Origin: CAYFQH01 sp964345215
GTDB taxonomy: Bacteria > Bacillota > Clostridia > Christensenellales > Aristaeellaceae
Length of the DNA stretch: 51,407 nt
Assembly: GCA_964345215.1 (NCBI GenBank)
Contig: CAYFQH010000010.1
Span: 1 to 51,407 of the forward strand
Direction of reading: 5' to 3'
Notes under the pieces: generated by a model
The model's input: the letters and a program-made list of their open reading frames with translations, nothing else
Databases searched by the model: none
What the model was told of the DNA's origin: nothing
Made by a program: the position numbers and the translations under genes
Part shown: in pieces, positions 17,738-26,097 of the stretch
How the letters are laid out: each line of letters opens with the position of its first letter
Position numbering within the stretch: position 1 is the stretch's first letter

Positions 17738-19261
17738 ATGAAAACCATTACACCTGTACAAATGCGGGACCTTGAGCAGGTTCTATTTAAAAGTACCCCC
17801 ATGACACCTGGCCTTTTAATGGAAAAAGCTGCTGTTGAGGTGGTTTGTCAGGTTAAAAAAAACTGGGGGCTAACAAAGGTGCTGTTTTTATGCGGCCCGG
17901 GCAACAATGGAGGGGATGGTTTTGCAGCGGCGCGCTTATATAAAACCGATGGAGGAGAGCCGGTAGTCTGGAAGGTTGGAGGTCAACATCGCTCAAAGCA
18001 ATGTATAGAACAAGAAGAGCTTTTGGCGGCCCTTTGGCCGGAGGTTTCCATAGAGGAACTGCCCTTAACCGCTATAGGAGAAAAACTAAAAGGCCATAAT
18101 CTTATTGTGGATGCCCTGTTTGGTACCGGGTTATCAAAACCCCTGGGAAATGATTTAATTAAAGTGATTGATGAGGTAAATCAATGCGCCATTCCCGTTA
18201 TTGCGGTAGACATCCCCACAGGCGTTGAAGGGGCTTGGGGAAGGGCTATGAGCAGTTACATCAAGGCCAGCACTACCATCGCCTTTCACCGGCCTAAAAG
18301 GGGCTTTTATTTTAACCAAGGCATTAACGCAGTAGGGGAAATTATTATTCGGCCCATTGGTATTCCCCAGAGGCTGGATGAAGTTGAGGGCATACATCTT
18401 TTAAATCAGGAAGATATATTGCCATTGATTCAAAGGCGCAGGCCTAACAGCCATAAGGGGGATTACGGAAAACTGCTCATCATCGCCGGCAGCTTGGGCA
18501 TGGCCGGAGCGGCTGTTTTTGCCGCTCGAGGGGCTCTTTGTTCTGGAGCAGGGCTGGTAACTGTTGCCTGTCCCAAAAACATTGTGCCAATCATTCAAGG
18601 TGCTGTACCCGAAGCCATGTGCCTTCCTCTGGAGGCTGATGATGAGGAGGCGGTAAAGCAGATTGAAGCTTTTTTACCGGGCTGTAACGGGGTTGTTTTT
18701 GGCCCCGGATGGGGTAGGCAGGGCAATTGGCAAAAGTTGACCGGCTTTTTATCCGGTCTCTTGATGCCTGTGATTTGGGATGCAGACGGCCTTTTTCACC
18801 TGAAACAGCACCATAATACTCCTCTGGGGGCAAACCATATTTTAACCCCGCACCCGGGGGAAGGGGCGATACTCCTTGACCAACAGGTAGAGGATATTTT
18901 GGCACAGCCTGATCAAATGGCAATAAAACTTCACGCCGTCTACGGGGGCAGCATTCTTCTAAAAGGTGCCCGCAGCTTACTGTACAGCGAGGATCGTTTT
19001 GTGCTAAACACCACAGGTTCTCCTGCCTTAGCCAAAGGAGGCAGCGGTGATGTGCTTTCGGGCATCCTCGGGGCTTTTGGAGCGAATCAGGCCCTTTGTC
19101 CCAAACCCAGTCCCCTTGAAGTGATGTGTGCTGCTTGCTACCTGCATGGATTGGCCGGGGAGGCCGCCGGAAAGGCCAAAGGAGAGGCAAGTGCTCTTAC
19201 GTCAAATGTGGTGGAAGAGCTGGCAGGGGTGATTCAAAGTTTGACGGCTTTAAATCAATAA
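17738..19261 (+). CDS. nnr: Bifunctional NAD(P)HX epimerase/dehydratase
   Basis: This enzyme repairs hydrated, damaged NADH and NADPH. The N-terminal epimerase half (about residues 1-215) shows CGPGNNGGDGFAAARLY and VDALFGTGL. The C-terminal ADP/ATP-dependent dehydratase half (about 225-507) begins with HKGDYGKLLIIAGS and carries GPGWGR, LTPHPGEGAILL and the glycine-rich AKGGSGDVLSGILGAF. The length of 507 residues is that of the fused form. AAAAGGGG precedes the ATG. It is the last gene of the unit and is followed by a strong terminator. Confidence 0.95.
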   Translation: MKTITPVQMRDLEQVLFKSTPMTPGLLMEKAAVEVVCQVKKNWGLTKVLFLCGPGNNGGDGFAAARLYKTDGGEPVVWKVGGQHRSKQCIEQEELLAALWPEVSIEELPLTAIGEKLKGHNLIVDALFGTGLSKPLGNDLIKVIDEVNQCAIPVIAVDIPTGVEGAWGRAMSSYIKASTTIAFHRPKRGFYFNQGINAVGEIIIRPIGIPQRLDEVEGIHLLNQEDILPLIQRRRPNSHKGDYGKLLIIAGSLGMAGAAVFAARGALCSGAGLVTVACPKNIVPIIQGAVPEAMCLPLEADDEEAVKQIEAFLPGCNGVVFGPGWGRQGNWQKLTGFLSGLLMPVIWDADGLFHLKQHHNTPLGANHILTPHPGEGAILLDQQVEDILAQPDQMAIKLHAVYGGSILLKGARSLLYSEDRFVLNTTGSPALAKGGSGDVLSGILGAFGANQALCPKPSPLEVMCAACYLHGLAGEAAGKAKGEASALTSNVVEELAGVIQSLTALNQ

Positions 19262-19264
19262 AAT

Positions 19265-19299
19265 AAAAAAGGCTTGCAATAAAACCGCAAGCCTTTTTT
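19265..19299. terminator. Bidirectional intrinsic terminator
   Basis: A 13-bp stem (19265-19277 with 19287-19299) made of A6-GGCTTGC and its complement, with a 9-base loop, lies between the convergent nnr and csoR genes. Confidence 0.85.
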
Positions 19300-19316
19300 T
19301 ATTTTATGATCCGGGT

Positions 19317-19580
19317 TTATTTACCCATACGCTGAAGTAATGAGAGGACTTCTTCTATTTTTTTGTCCGCTTCTTTTTTGTTAAGGGCATCCTGTACGCA
19401 GCCCTTAATATGGCCGGCCAGCACATCGTGGTTGGCCTTTTTTAAAAGGGCGATGGCGGCTAAAAGCTGGTTGGAAATATCAACACAGTAAGCATCTTGC
19501 TCAATCATGTTTAAAATGCCGTCAAGCTGGCCCTTGGCTACTTTAATAGACCGGGTTACCTTTTGAACATCAGCACGCAT
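19317..19580 (-). CDS. csoR: CsoR-family copper-sensing repressor
   Basis: This is a small all-helical repressor of 87 residues. The copper-binding triad of the family is visible as Cys32, His57 and Cys61. The start is ATG 19580, just past the copA stop; longer in-frame extensions would run into copA coding sequence. It is the last gene of the copper operon. In the family, Cu(I) binding releases the repressor from a GC-rich palindrome with AT flanks; such a palindrome is present at 22201-22226 in front of copA. The loop is thus autoregulatory. A sensor of another metal or of sulfide within the same superfamily is less likely, given the triad and the neighbour. Confidence 0.9.
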   Translation of the reverse strand: MRADVQKVTRSIKVAKGQLDGILNMIEQDAYCVDISNQLLAAIALLKKANHDVLAGHIKGCVQDALNKKEADKKIEEVLSLLQRMGK

Positions 19581-19584
19581 AGCA

Positions 19585-19797
19585 TCACACCGTTTCAATT
19601 GTTGTAACTTCAAAACCAGCTTGGGTAATGGCGTTTTTAAGCTGTTCATCGGTTACATTATGGGCTGTAAGGGTGGCCTGTTTATCCTCTAATGATACGG
19701 CTACATTCTCAACTCCCTCTAAAGCGGCCAGGGCTTTAGTTGCACTGGCTTGGCAATGGCCGCAGCTCATACCCTCAATGTGTACAATTTTATTCAT
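19585..19797 (-). CDS. Possible internally initiated CopZ-like copper chaperone
   Basis: Within the copA frame, ATG 19797 is preceded by a very strong ribosome site, AAAGGAGGAGGATACG, located at 19798-19813. Initiation there would give a free 70-residue protein identical to the C-terminal domain of CopA: a ferredoxin-like heavy-metal domain with the Cu(I)-binding GMSCGHCQ. This is the normal size of CopZ. The purine-rich ribosome site is itself translated as the linker residues LKEED in the fusion. The simplest history is that separate copA and copZ genes were joined by loss of a stop codon. Alternatively the site is a relic with little use. Confidence 0.55.
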   Translation of the reverse strand: MNKIVHIEGMSCGHCQASATKALAALEGVENVAVSLEDKQATLTAHNVTDEQLKNAITQAGFEVTTIETV

Positions 19798-22182
19798 CGT
19801 ATCCTCCTCCTTTAAAATCATGGGTTCTGTTTTTATAGGTTCATATTGGATTGTGGTATGATTATCAGCAGTGGTTTTCGCCCGGGTAATACTGGTGGAG
19901 TCAGGGGTTAGGCTGGGCTTAAACCCACGGAGCTGAAGGGCGTTGGTTACAACAAATACACTGCTTAAACTCATAGCTGCGGCAGCAAACATGGGGTTTA
20001 ACTGCCAGCCGAAAAAGGGATAAAACACCCCCGCGGCAAGGGGAATGCCCAAAACATTGTAGAAAAAAGCCCAAAACAAATTGCCTTTAATGTTCTTTAG
20101 GGTGGCCTTGCTCAGCTCCATGGCGGTAACTGCATCAATCAAATCGCTCTTCATCAAAACCACATCGGCAGATTCAATGGCTACATCGGTTCCGGCCCCA
20201 ATGGCAATACCTACATCAGCTCGGGTTAAAGCCGGGGCATCGTTTATGCCGTCACCAATCATAGCCACCTTTTTGCCCTCAGCTTGCAGGCTGCGAATCA
20301 GGCTTTCTTTATCAGCAGGCAGCACATTGGCCACAATCCTGTCTACTCCAACGGTTTTACCAATGGCTTTGGCTGTCTCTTCGTTATCGCCTGTTAACAT
20401 AATCACTTCCATGCCCATTTGGTGAAAAGACTCAATGGCTCTGGCGCTGGTGGGCTTTACCACATCGGCTACGGCAACCATGCCCAGCAGTTGATCTTCC
20501 CTGGCAAAAAACAAAGGGGTCTTTCCATCCTGGGAAAGGGCTGTAGCCTTGCTTAGGTGGCCTTCTACTTCAACGTGTTGGGTCCTCATCCATTGAATAT
20601 TTCCTGCCGTATATTTTTGTCCGTCCATATAGGCAATAATGCCCTTGCCGGGTATGGCTTCAAACCGTTCTACCTCTTTAAGGGGTAGTTTTTCTTCTTC
20701 GGCTTTTTTAATAATGGCTTCGGACAAGGGGTGCTCAGAAGGTTTTTCAATGGAGGCGGCCAAAGATAAAAAGTTTTTTTCATCTACCGATGAAGTGAGT
20801 ACAATATCGGTCACCTGGGGGGTACCTTGGGTGATGGTGCCGGTTTTATCCAGCACAACAGCCTGTACCTGGTGGGTTACTTCCAAAGCCTCGGCAGATT
20901 TAAATAAAATACCATGTTGGGCCGCCTTGCCTGTTGCAACCATAATGGCTACCGGGGTTGCAAGGCCGAGGGCGCAAGGACAGGAGATAACCAAAACCGC
21001 AATGGCCATAGAAAGGGAGAAGGCAAAAGTTTTACCCACCAACAGCCATACAATAAAGGTAACGGCGGAAATGGTGATAACCGTGGGCACAAAAATGCCG
21101 CTGATTTTATCGGCCAGTTTAGAAATAGGGGCTTTAGAGGCACTGGCATCTTCCACCAGCTGAATAATTTGTGCAAAGGTAGTGTCGTTGCCCACTTTTT
21201 GGGCCTCCATGGTAAAATAACCGTTTTTGTTAATGGTGGCGGCGATAATTTGCTGGCCAGGATGCTTTTCTACAGGAATACTCTCGCCGGTAATGGCTGA
21301 TTGATCTACCGAGGTGTTGCCGGTTAAAATAATACCGTCTACAGGGATGCGCTGGCCTGGACGAACCACAAGCACATCGCCTTTTACAACCTCTTCAATA
21401 GGTATTTCAACTTCCTGCCCATCGCGCATGACAAAGGCTGTTTTGGGGGCCAGGGCCAAAAGTTTTTCAAGGGCTTGGGAGGTACGGCCCTTTGACTTGG
21501 CTTCTAAAAACTTACCAAAGGTAATTAAGGTCAAAATCATAGCAGCCGATTCAAAGTACAGTTCCATGCTGGCATGGTGAGCCATAGCCAAATCACCATG
21601 ACCAAAACCATAGGCCATCTTGTAAAGGGCAAAAATGCCATATACAAAGGCGGCAGAGGAGCCTACTGCAATTAAGGAATCCATATTGGGAGCCCCTTTA
21701 AAAAGAAGCTTAAAACCTACAATAAAATATTGACGGTTAATAATCAATACAGGTATGGCCAGTAAAAACTGAGTAAAGGCATTGATTAAAAGATTCTCTT
21801 CGCCTTTAAAAATACTGGGAATAGGCAGGTTAAACATATGGTACATAGCCAGGTACATTAAAGGCACCATAAAAAGCAGCGAAAGTAAAAAGCGCCTTTT
21901 CATTTGCTTTTCGGGGGAAAGCGTTTTGCCCTTTTGGGTCATGGCCCCGCTGCTGGAAGCTACAGGTTTTAAAAGGGAAGAGGCCTCATACCCTGCGTCA
22001 TGAACGGCTTTTTCAATTGCGTCGGTATTGGTGGTTCCTTCTTCAAAAGTTACCTGCATGCTGTTATTTAAAAGATTAACCTGAACTGAGGTAACTCCCG
22101 ATATTTTGCTCACGGCCTTTTCAACCGAAAGGGAGCAGGCAGAACAGGTCATCCCATCTACTTGAAATTTTTCTTTGGTCAT
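19585..22182 (-). CDS. copA: Copper-exporting P1B-type ATPase with fused CopZ-like C-terminal domain
   Basis: This pump exports Cu(I) using ATP. It has 865 residues, longer than the usual near 740-800. In order: an N-terminal heavy-metal domain with GMTCSAC, membrane helices, the actuator domain (SAITGES), the ion-binding CPC at 401-403, the phosphorylation site DKTGT, the SEHPLSEA motif, MLTGDNEET and GDGINDAPAL. After the last helix a linker of about 43 residues leads to a second metal-binding domain with GMSCGHC, starting at Met796, that looks like a complete CopZ chaperone. No stop codon separates the two parts. ATG 22182 follows a TTGACA-TATGAT promoter overlapped by a CsoR-type operator. 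Confidence 0.93.
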   Translation of the reverse strand: MTKEKFQVDGMTCSACSLSVEKAVSKISGVTSVQVNLLNNSMQVTFEEGTTNTDAIEKAVHDAGYEASSLLKPVASSSGAMTQKGKTLSPEKQMKRRFLLSLLFMVPLMYLAMYHMFNLPIPSIFKGEENLLINAFTQFLLAIPVLIINRQYFIVGFKLLFKGAPNMDSLIAVGSSAAFVYGIFALYKMAYGFGHGDLAMAHHASMELYFESAAMILTLITFGKFLEAKSKGRTSQALEKLLALAPKTAFVMRDGQEVEIPIEEVVKGDVLVVRPGQRIPVDGIILTGNTSVDQSAITGESIPVEKHPGQQIIAATINKNGYFTMEAQKVGNDTTFAQIIQLVEDASASKAPISKLADKISGIFVPTVITISAVTFIVWLLVGKTFAFSLSMAIAVLVISCPCALGLATPVAIMVATGKAAQHGILFKSAEALEVTHQVQAVVLDKTGTITQGTPQVTDIVLTSSVDEKNFLSLAASIEKPSEHPLSEAIIKKAEEEKLPLKEVERFEAIPGKGIIAYMDGQKYTAGNIQWMRTQHVEVEGHLSKATALSQDGKTPLFFAREDQLLGMVAVADVVKPTSARAIESFHQMGMEVIMLTGDNEETAKAIGKTVGVDRIVANVLPADKESLIRSLQAEGKKVAMIGDGINDAPALTRADVGIAIGAGTDVAIESADVVLMKSDLIDAVTAMELSKATLKNIKGNLFWAFFYNVLGIPLAAGVFYPFFGWQLNPMFAAAAMSLSSVFVVTNALQLRGFKPSLTPDSTSITRAKTTADNHTTIQYEPIKTEPMILKEEDTMNKIVHIEGMSCGHCQASATKALAALEGVENVAVSLEDKQATLTAHNVTDEQLKNAITQAGFEVTTIETV

Positions 22183-22200
22183 TGAATCACCCCATCAAAC

Positions 22201-22226
22201 ATACTACCCCCCCGGGGGGTGTATAT
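22201..22226 (-). promoter_or_regulatory. CsoR-type operator
   Basis: A GC-rich palindrome (CCCCCC GGGGGG core at 22208-22219) is flanked by AT-rich ATAC and GTAT arms. This resembles CsoR operators. It lies between the copA -10 box and the copA start, covering the expected transcription start, so occupancy would block initiation. Confidence 0.75.
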
Positions 22227-22228
22227 CA

Positions 22229-22257
22229 ATCATAAAGAAAAGCGATTCCTTTGTCAA
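22229..22257 (-). promoter_or_regulatory. Promoter of copA-csoR
   Basis: On the minus strand a perfect TTGACA (22257-22252) and TATGAT (22234-22229) are separated by 17 bases. It sits just after the tmcAL stop codon, so the copper operon is separately transcribed. Confidence 0.75.
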
Positions 22258-22266
22258 GAGATTGTG

Positions 22267-23454
22267 TTAAATAATAATGGGGGATTGGCGGTAGCCCAGC
22301 CCTTTGGGCATCCCGGCACCTAAGGCCCACAGGTCATAAGCATCCATGTCCAGCAAAAAAGAGGGGGAGGGAGAAACAGCCGCCCCCTTGGTATAAAACA
22401 AATCATTGAGCCCATTTAGCCAGGGCTGGGCCTTCTTTTTGAAGCCCAGCAGACGAAGAGGGGTGTTTTCTTCAGCCTGGGCCAGCTTTTTGCCGGTCAT
22501 ATTCAACATAATTTGGCTTAAAGTTCGGTTGATACGGGCGTAGGTATAGCGCTTTGATTTTATGGTCATCACCAGTTCTTTGCGGGTGGCTGCCTTGCTG
22601 GCACTGGTAATGATTTTATGATCAAGGCCCGGTTCTAATAAAAACGGCCCCATTAAATCTTTAGGAGTTAAGCCTCGTAAGCGGTATAGTAAGGGCAAAT
22701 CCAAAGCATCGGGCAGGTGATAACACTGATGGAAAAGAGCTTTTCCAAGCACTTCAAAACTGTCTGGAGGCATCATGCTTTCCATCTGCTTCCAATCCCT
22801 TCGGTAAACGGCGCTTCGCAAGGCGGTGGCCGAAGGCAGGGCAGAGGGAGCAGGATCACAGTCATGGTAATGGCCCAGCCGCTTAACAGCAAAAACATTC
22901 ATGGTCAGCTTCAATTTATCAATAGCTCGCAAGTAAGCAACAGATAAAATATTATTAGGGCTGGCAATGGCTTGAGCTTCCTTTGCTCCTAGAACATCAT
23001 TAAGGGCATTGCTTTGGGCTTTGGGAAAGGAAAGGCCTTTTTGTAGATACGCCTTTAGAATTTGCTTAAAATCATCTTGAGGATTATTTAAGAAGGAAGC
23101 AATTTTTTTAAGGGTTTCAAGGTCGTCGCTTTCGCTGCCAAAGGAGATGGCATCAATTCCCAATTTAGAAAGTAACAAAACCCCTCCATAGGCAAAATGC
23201 TCTGCTTCCCGCAGGGAGTAGCAGCAAGGCAGTTCAAACACTACATCAGCCCCAGCCGATAAGGCCATGTGGGCCCGGTCTTTGGGAAGCAGCAGGGAGG
23301 CGCTGCCTCTTTGGGTAAAAGGGCCGGAAAGAAGGCATACCAGTAAATCTGCCTTTGAAGTTTCTTTAGCCTTTTGCAGGTGATACTGGTGCCCTAGGTG
23401 AAAAGGATTATATTCGCAAATGATGCCGCAAAGGCTAGGTGAATGATTTTTCAT
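22267..23454 (-). CDS. tmcAL: tRNA(Met) cytidine acetate ligase (YlbM family)
   Basis: TmcAL makes N4-acetylcytidine at the wobble base of elongator tRNA(Met), using acetate and ATP. The N-terminal nucleotidyltransferase fold is marked by CEYNPFHLGHQYHL, with the HxGH-like FHLGH at residues 18-22, followed by SGPFTQRGSAS and SFGSESDD. The 395 residues agree with the family near 400. GAAGGAGA lies six bases before the ATG. It is divergent from pta-ackA, which make acetate, an arrangement that fits its substrate need; such proximity is seen in other Bacillota. Confidence 0.93.
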   Translation of the reverse strand: MKNHSPSLCGIICEYNPFHLGHQYHLQKAKETSKADLLVCLLSGPFTQRGSASLLLPKDRAHMALSAGADVVFELPCCYSLREAEHFAYGGVLLLSKLGIDAISFGSESDDLETLKKIASFLNNPQDDFKQILKAYLQKGLSFPKAQSNALNDVLGAKEAQAIASPNNILSVAYLRAIDKLKLTMNVFAVKRLGHYHDCDPAPSALPSATALRSAVYRRDWKQMESMMPPDSFEVLGKALFHQCYHLPDALDLPLLYRLRGLTPKDLMGPFLLEPGLDHKIITSASKAATRKELVMTIKSKRYTYARINRTLSQIMLNMTGKKLAQAEENTPLRLLGFKKKAQPWLNGLNDLFYTKGAAVSPSPSFLLDMDAYDLWALGAGMPKGLGYRQSPIII

Positions 23455-23595
23455 TTTGGTTCTCCTTCTTTAATAGGACTAAACTAATAATAATATTCGT
23501 AATTTTGTACTTGAACCCTTTTTTTTATTGAAAAAATAGGCTATACTAAAATGTGAAATTATAAATAAACTAAATCAGCAGGAGGTATTTTATCC

Positions 23596-24597
23596 ATGTC
23601 CATTTTAGAAAAAATACGCAGCAAGGCGAAAAGCGGCCTAAAGCATATTGTTCTTCCCGAAGGGAGCGAACCAAGAACCATTGGCGCTGCTGCTCAGGTT
23701 GTTGCGCAGGGCATTGCCAAAGTAACCCTGGTGGGAAACGAGCAGCAAATAGCCCTTGTTGCAAAGGAAAATAATATAAATTTGGACGGTGTGCGAATTG
23801 TTAATCCCCTTGAATATCAAAACACCCCTGCTTATATTGAAAAACTTTACGAACTGCGTCAGGCCAAAGGGATGACCCGGGAACAGGCAGAAGAACTGGT
23901 GAAAACAAACAGCCTGTACTTTGGTACCATGATGGTTAAAATGGAAGAGGCAGATGGCCTGGTAGCCGGTGCCATTAACGCTACCGGCGATGTTTTGCGC
24001 CCGGCCCTTCAAATTATTAAAACCCAGCCTGGTATTTCTGTTGTATCCTCCTGCTTTTTAATGGAAGTGGATAAAAAAGAGTACGGCCAGGACGGAGTAA
24101 TGGTTTTTGGAGACTGTGCCGTTATACCAAACCCCACGGCAGAAGAGTTGGCAGCCATAGCCATTGCCAGTGCCCAAACAGGGGTTGAACTGGCAGAGAT
24201 GGATCCGAAGGTGGCCCTTTTATCCTTCTCAACCAAGGGTAGTGCAAAACATCCTCTGGTTGACAAGGTTCAGCAGGCTACCCAACTGGTTAAGCAAAAG
24301 GCCCCCAAACTGGCGGTAGATGGAGAACTTCAGGCTGATGCAGCCCTGGTACCCTCAGTTGGTCAGCTAAAAAGTCCTGGCAGCCCCGTGGCGGGTCATG
24401 CAAATGTTTTAATTTTTCCTGATTTGCAAGCTGCAAATATTGGTTATAAACTGGTTCAGCGTTTGGCCGGGGCAGAGGCGGTAGGTCCAATTCTCCAGGG
24501 TATTGCAAAGCCTGTAAACGATTTAAGCCGTGGGGCTTCCATCGAGGATATTGTAAATGTGATTGCCATTACTGCTGTAAAAGCCATGAATCAATAA
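23596..24597 (+). CDS. pta: Phosphate acetyltransferase
   Basis: Pta converts acetyl-CoA and phosphate into acetyl phosphate. This is the short form of 333 residues without the N-terminal regulatory domain of enterobacterial Pta. Typical blocks include LPEGSEPRT near the N-terminus, GAINATGDVLRPAL, FGDCAVIPNPTAEELA and SFSTKGSAKHP. GGAGG lies ten bases before the ATG. It is followed by ackA after 28 bases, so both form the acetate and ATP-yielding end of fermentation. A TATACT box lies at 23542-23547 but I see no good -35 partner. Confidence 0.96.
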   Translation: MSILEKIRSKAKSGLKHIVLPEGSEPRTIGAAAQVVAQGIAKVTLVGNEQQIALVAKENNINLDGVRIVNPLEYQNTPAYIEKLYELRQAKGMTREQAEELVKTNSLYFGTMMVKMEEADGLVAGAINATGDVLRPALQIIKTQPGISVVSSCFLMEVDKKEYGQDGVMVFGDCAVIPNPTAEELAAIAIASAQTGVELAEMDPKVALLSFSTKGSAKHPLVDKVQQATQLVKQKAPKLAVDGELQADAALVPSVGQLKSPGSPVAGHANVLIFPDLQAANIGYKLVQRLAGAEAVGPILQGIAKPVNDLSRGASIEDIVNVIAITAVKAMNQ

Positions 24598-24625
24598 TGT
24601 TTTTGTAAATAAAGGAGTATAAAAA

Positions 24626-25816
24626 ATGAAAATTTTAATTTTAAATGCAGGTTCCTCTTCCCTAAAATATCAACTGATTGATATGGATAACGAAAACATT
24701 ATTGCCAAAGGCTTGGTTGAACGCATCGGTATTGAAGGCAGCAACATTAAGCAAAATTCCGATAAAGGAGAGTTTATAAAAACAGCCCCTATGAAAAACC
24801 ATGTTGAAGGCATTAACTATATGCTGGAAGCTTTGACTAATAACGAAACAGGTGTTGTAAAATCGATGGATGAAATTGGCGCTGTAGGACACCGGGTACT
24901 CCACGGGGGCGAAAAATTTTCTGACTCCGTTTTGGTAGACGATGCAGTTATAGAAGCTATTGAGGAAAACATTCCCCTGGGGCCGTTGCACAACCCGGCC
25001 AACTTAATGGGTATCAGGGCCTGCCAGGAAATTATGCCAAACACCCCAAATGTAGCTGTGTTTGACACTGCCTTTCACCAAACTATGCCCAAAGTATCTT
25101 TTATGTACGGGGTTCCTTATGACTACTACAGGCGCTTTAAAGTGCGCCGCTATGGTTTTCACGGTACCAGCCATCGCTATGTAAGCAAGCGGGTAGCAGA
25201 GTTTTTGGGCATTTCCCAACAAGGGCTAAAAGTGGTTACTTGCCACTTAGGCAACGGTTCTTCCTTAGCGGCTGTAAAAGATGGGAAGTGCATGGATACA
25301 TCTATGGGCTTAACCCCCCTGGAAGGGGTGCTGATGGGAACCCGTTCGGGGAATTTAGACCCGGCTGTGGTCCAATTTATTGCTAATAACGAAAACCTTG
25401 ATGTAAATGAAATGTTGGATGTGCTGAACAAAAAATCCGGCTTGCTGGGAATTTCTGAATTTTCCAGCGACATGCGAGACATTGATGATGCCGCTGATAA
25501 AGGGGACGAGAAGGCCGCGCTTGCACGGAACATGCTAGCCTATGGCATCAAAAAATACATTGGTTCCTATGCAGCTGCAATGGGCGGACTAGACGTGATT
25601 GTGTTTACTGCCGGCATTGGTGAGAACAACTGTGACCTGCGGGCCAGGATAATGGACGGCCTTGAATTCCTGGGGGCCAAGCTTGATCCTGAAAAAAATC
25701 AAACCCGGGAGGAAGCCATTATTTCAACTGATGACAGTACCGTAAAAGTAGTGGTAATCCCCACCAATGAAGAAATTGTAATTGCCAAAGATACCTTGGA
25801 ACTGGTACAAAAATAA
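24626..25816 (+). CDS. ackA: Acetate kinase
   Basis: AckA turns acetyl phosphate and ADP into acetate and ATP. The ASKHA fold signatures are present: NAGSSSLKYQL near residue 7, RYGFHGTSHRYV and HLGNGSSLAAV in the middle, and VFTAGIGENN near the C-terminus. The 396 residues match the family. AAAGGAG lies seven bases before the ATG. With pta it provides substrate-level ATP; it is closed by a strong terminator. Confidence 0.97.
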   Translation: MKILILNAGSSSLKYQLIDMDNENIIAKGLVERIGIEGSNIKQNSDKGEFIKTAPMKNHVEGINYMLEALTNNETGVVKSMDEIGAVGHRVLHGGEKFSDSVLVDDAVIEAIEENIPLGPLHNPANLMGIRACQEIMPNTPNVAVFDTAFHQTMPKVSFMYGVPYDYYRRFKVRRYGFHGTSHRYVSKRVAEFLGISQQGLKVVTCHLGNGSSLAAVKDGKCMDTSMGLTPLEGVLMGTRSGNLDPAVVQFIANNENLDVNEMLDVLNKKSGLLGISEFSSDMRDIDDAADKGDEKAALARNMLAYGIKKYIGSYAAAMGGLDVIVFTAGIGENNCDLRARIMDGLEFLGAKLDPEKNQTREEAIISTDDSTVKVVVIPTNEEIVIAKDTLELVQK

Positions 25817-25830
25817 GATGGATAAAGTAA

Positions 25831-25869
25831 AAAAGGCCGGTGCTTTTTAAAGAAGCGCCGGCCCTTTTA
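25831..25869 (+). terminator. Terminator of pta-ackA
   Basis: A GC-rich stem (GGCCGGTGCTT at 25835-25845 with AAGCGCCGGCC at 25853-25863, one G-T pair) lies directly after ackA and is followed by CTTTT. The remaining bases up to 26097 are AT-rich and I see no gene in them. Confidence 0.8.
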
Positions 25870-26097
25870 GCAGCCTAAAAACCATTACAATGGGGGATTT
25901 TAGCAGAAATTACACCACCTAACAAGCAGACATCCTTAGCATAAAATAAAAGTGTTTATAAAAAATATGTTCTTTTTTAGCTTAATAAATATTTTTAAGG
26001 ATTTTTAAAAGATGATAGAAAGTGAGTCAGTTCCATTAACATTGAAAAAGCTGTAAAGCTTAAACAAAAAAGACAGTTCAAACCTAGCCTTTTTGCT

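Noticed and set aside
18591..19190. 199-codon open frame on the minus strand inside nnr
   Set aside because: Fully antisense to the well-recognised dehydratase domain, Pro- and Arg-rich, and without a start signal.
24600..24625. Separate promoter or terminator between pta and ackA
   Set aside because: The 28-base gap contains only a ribosome site; the genes are co-transcribed.
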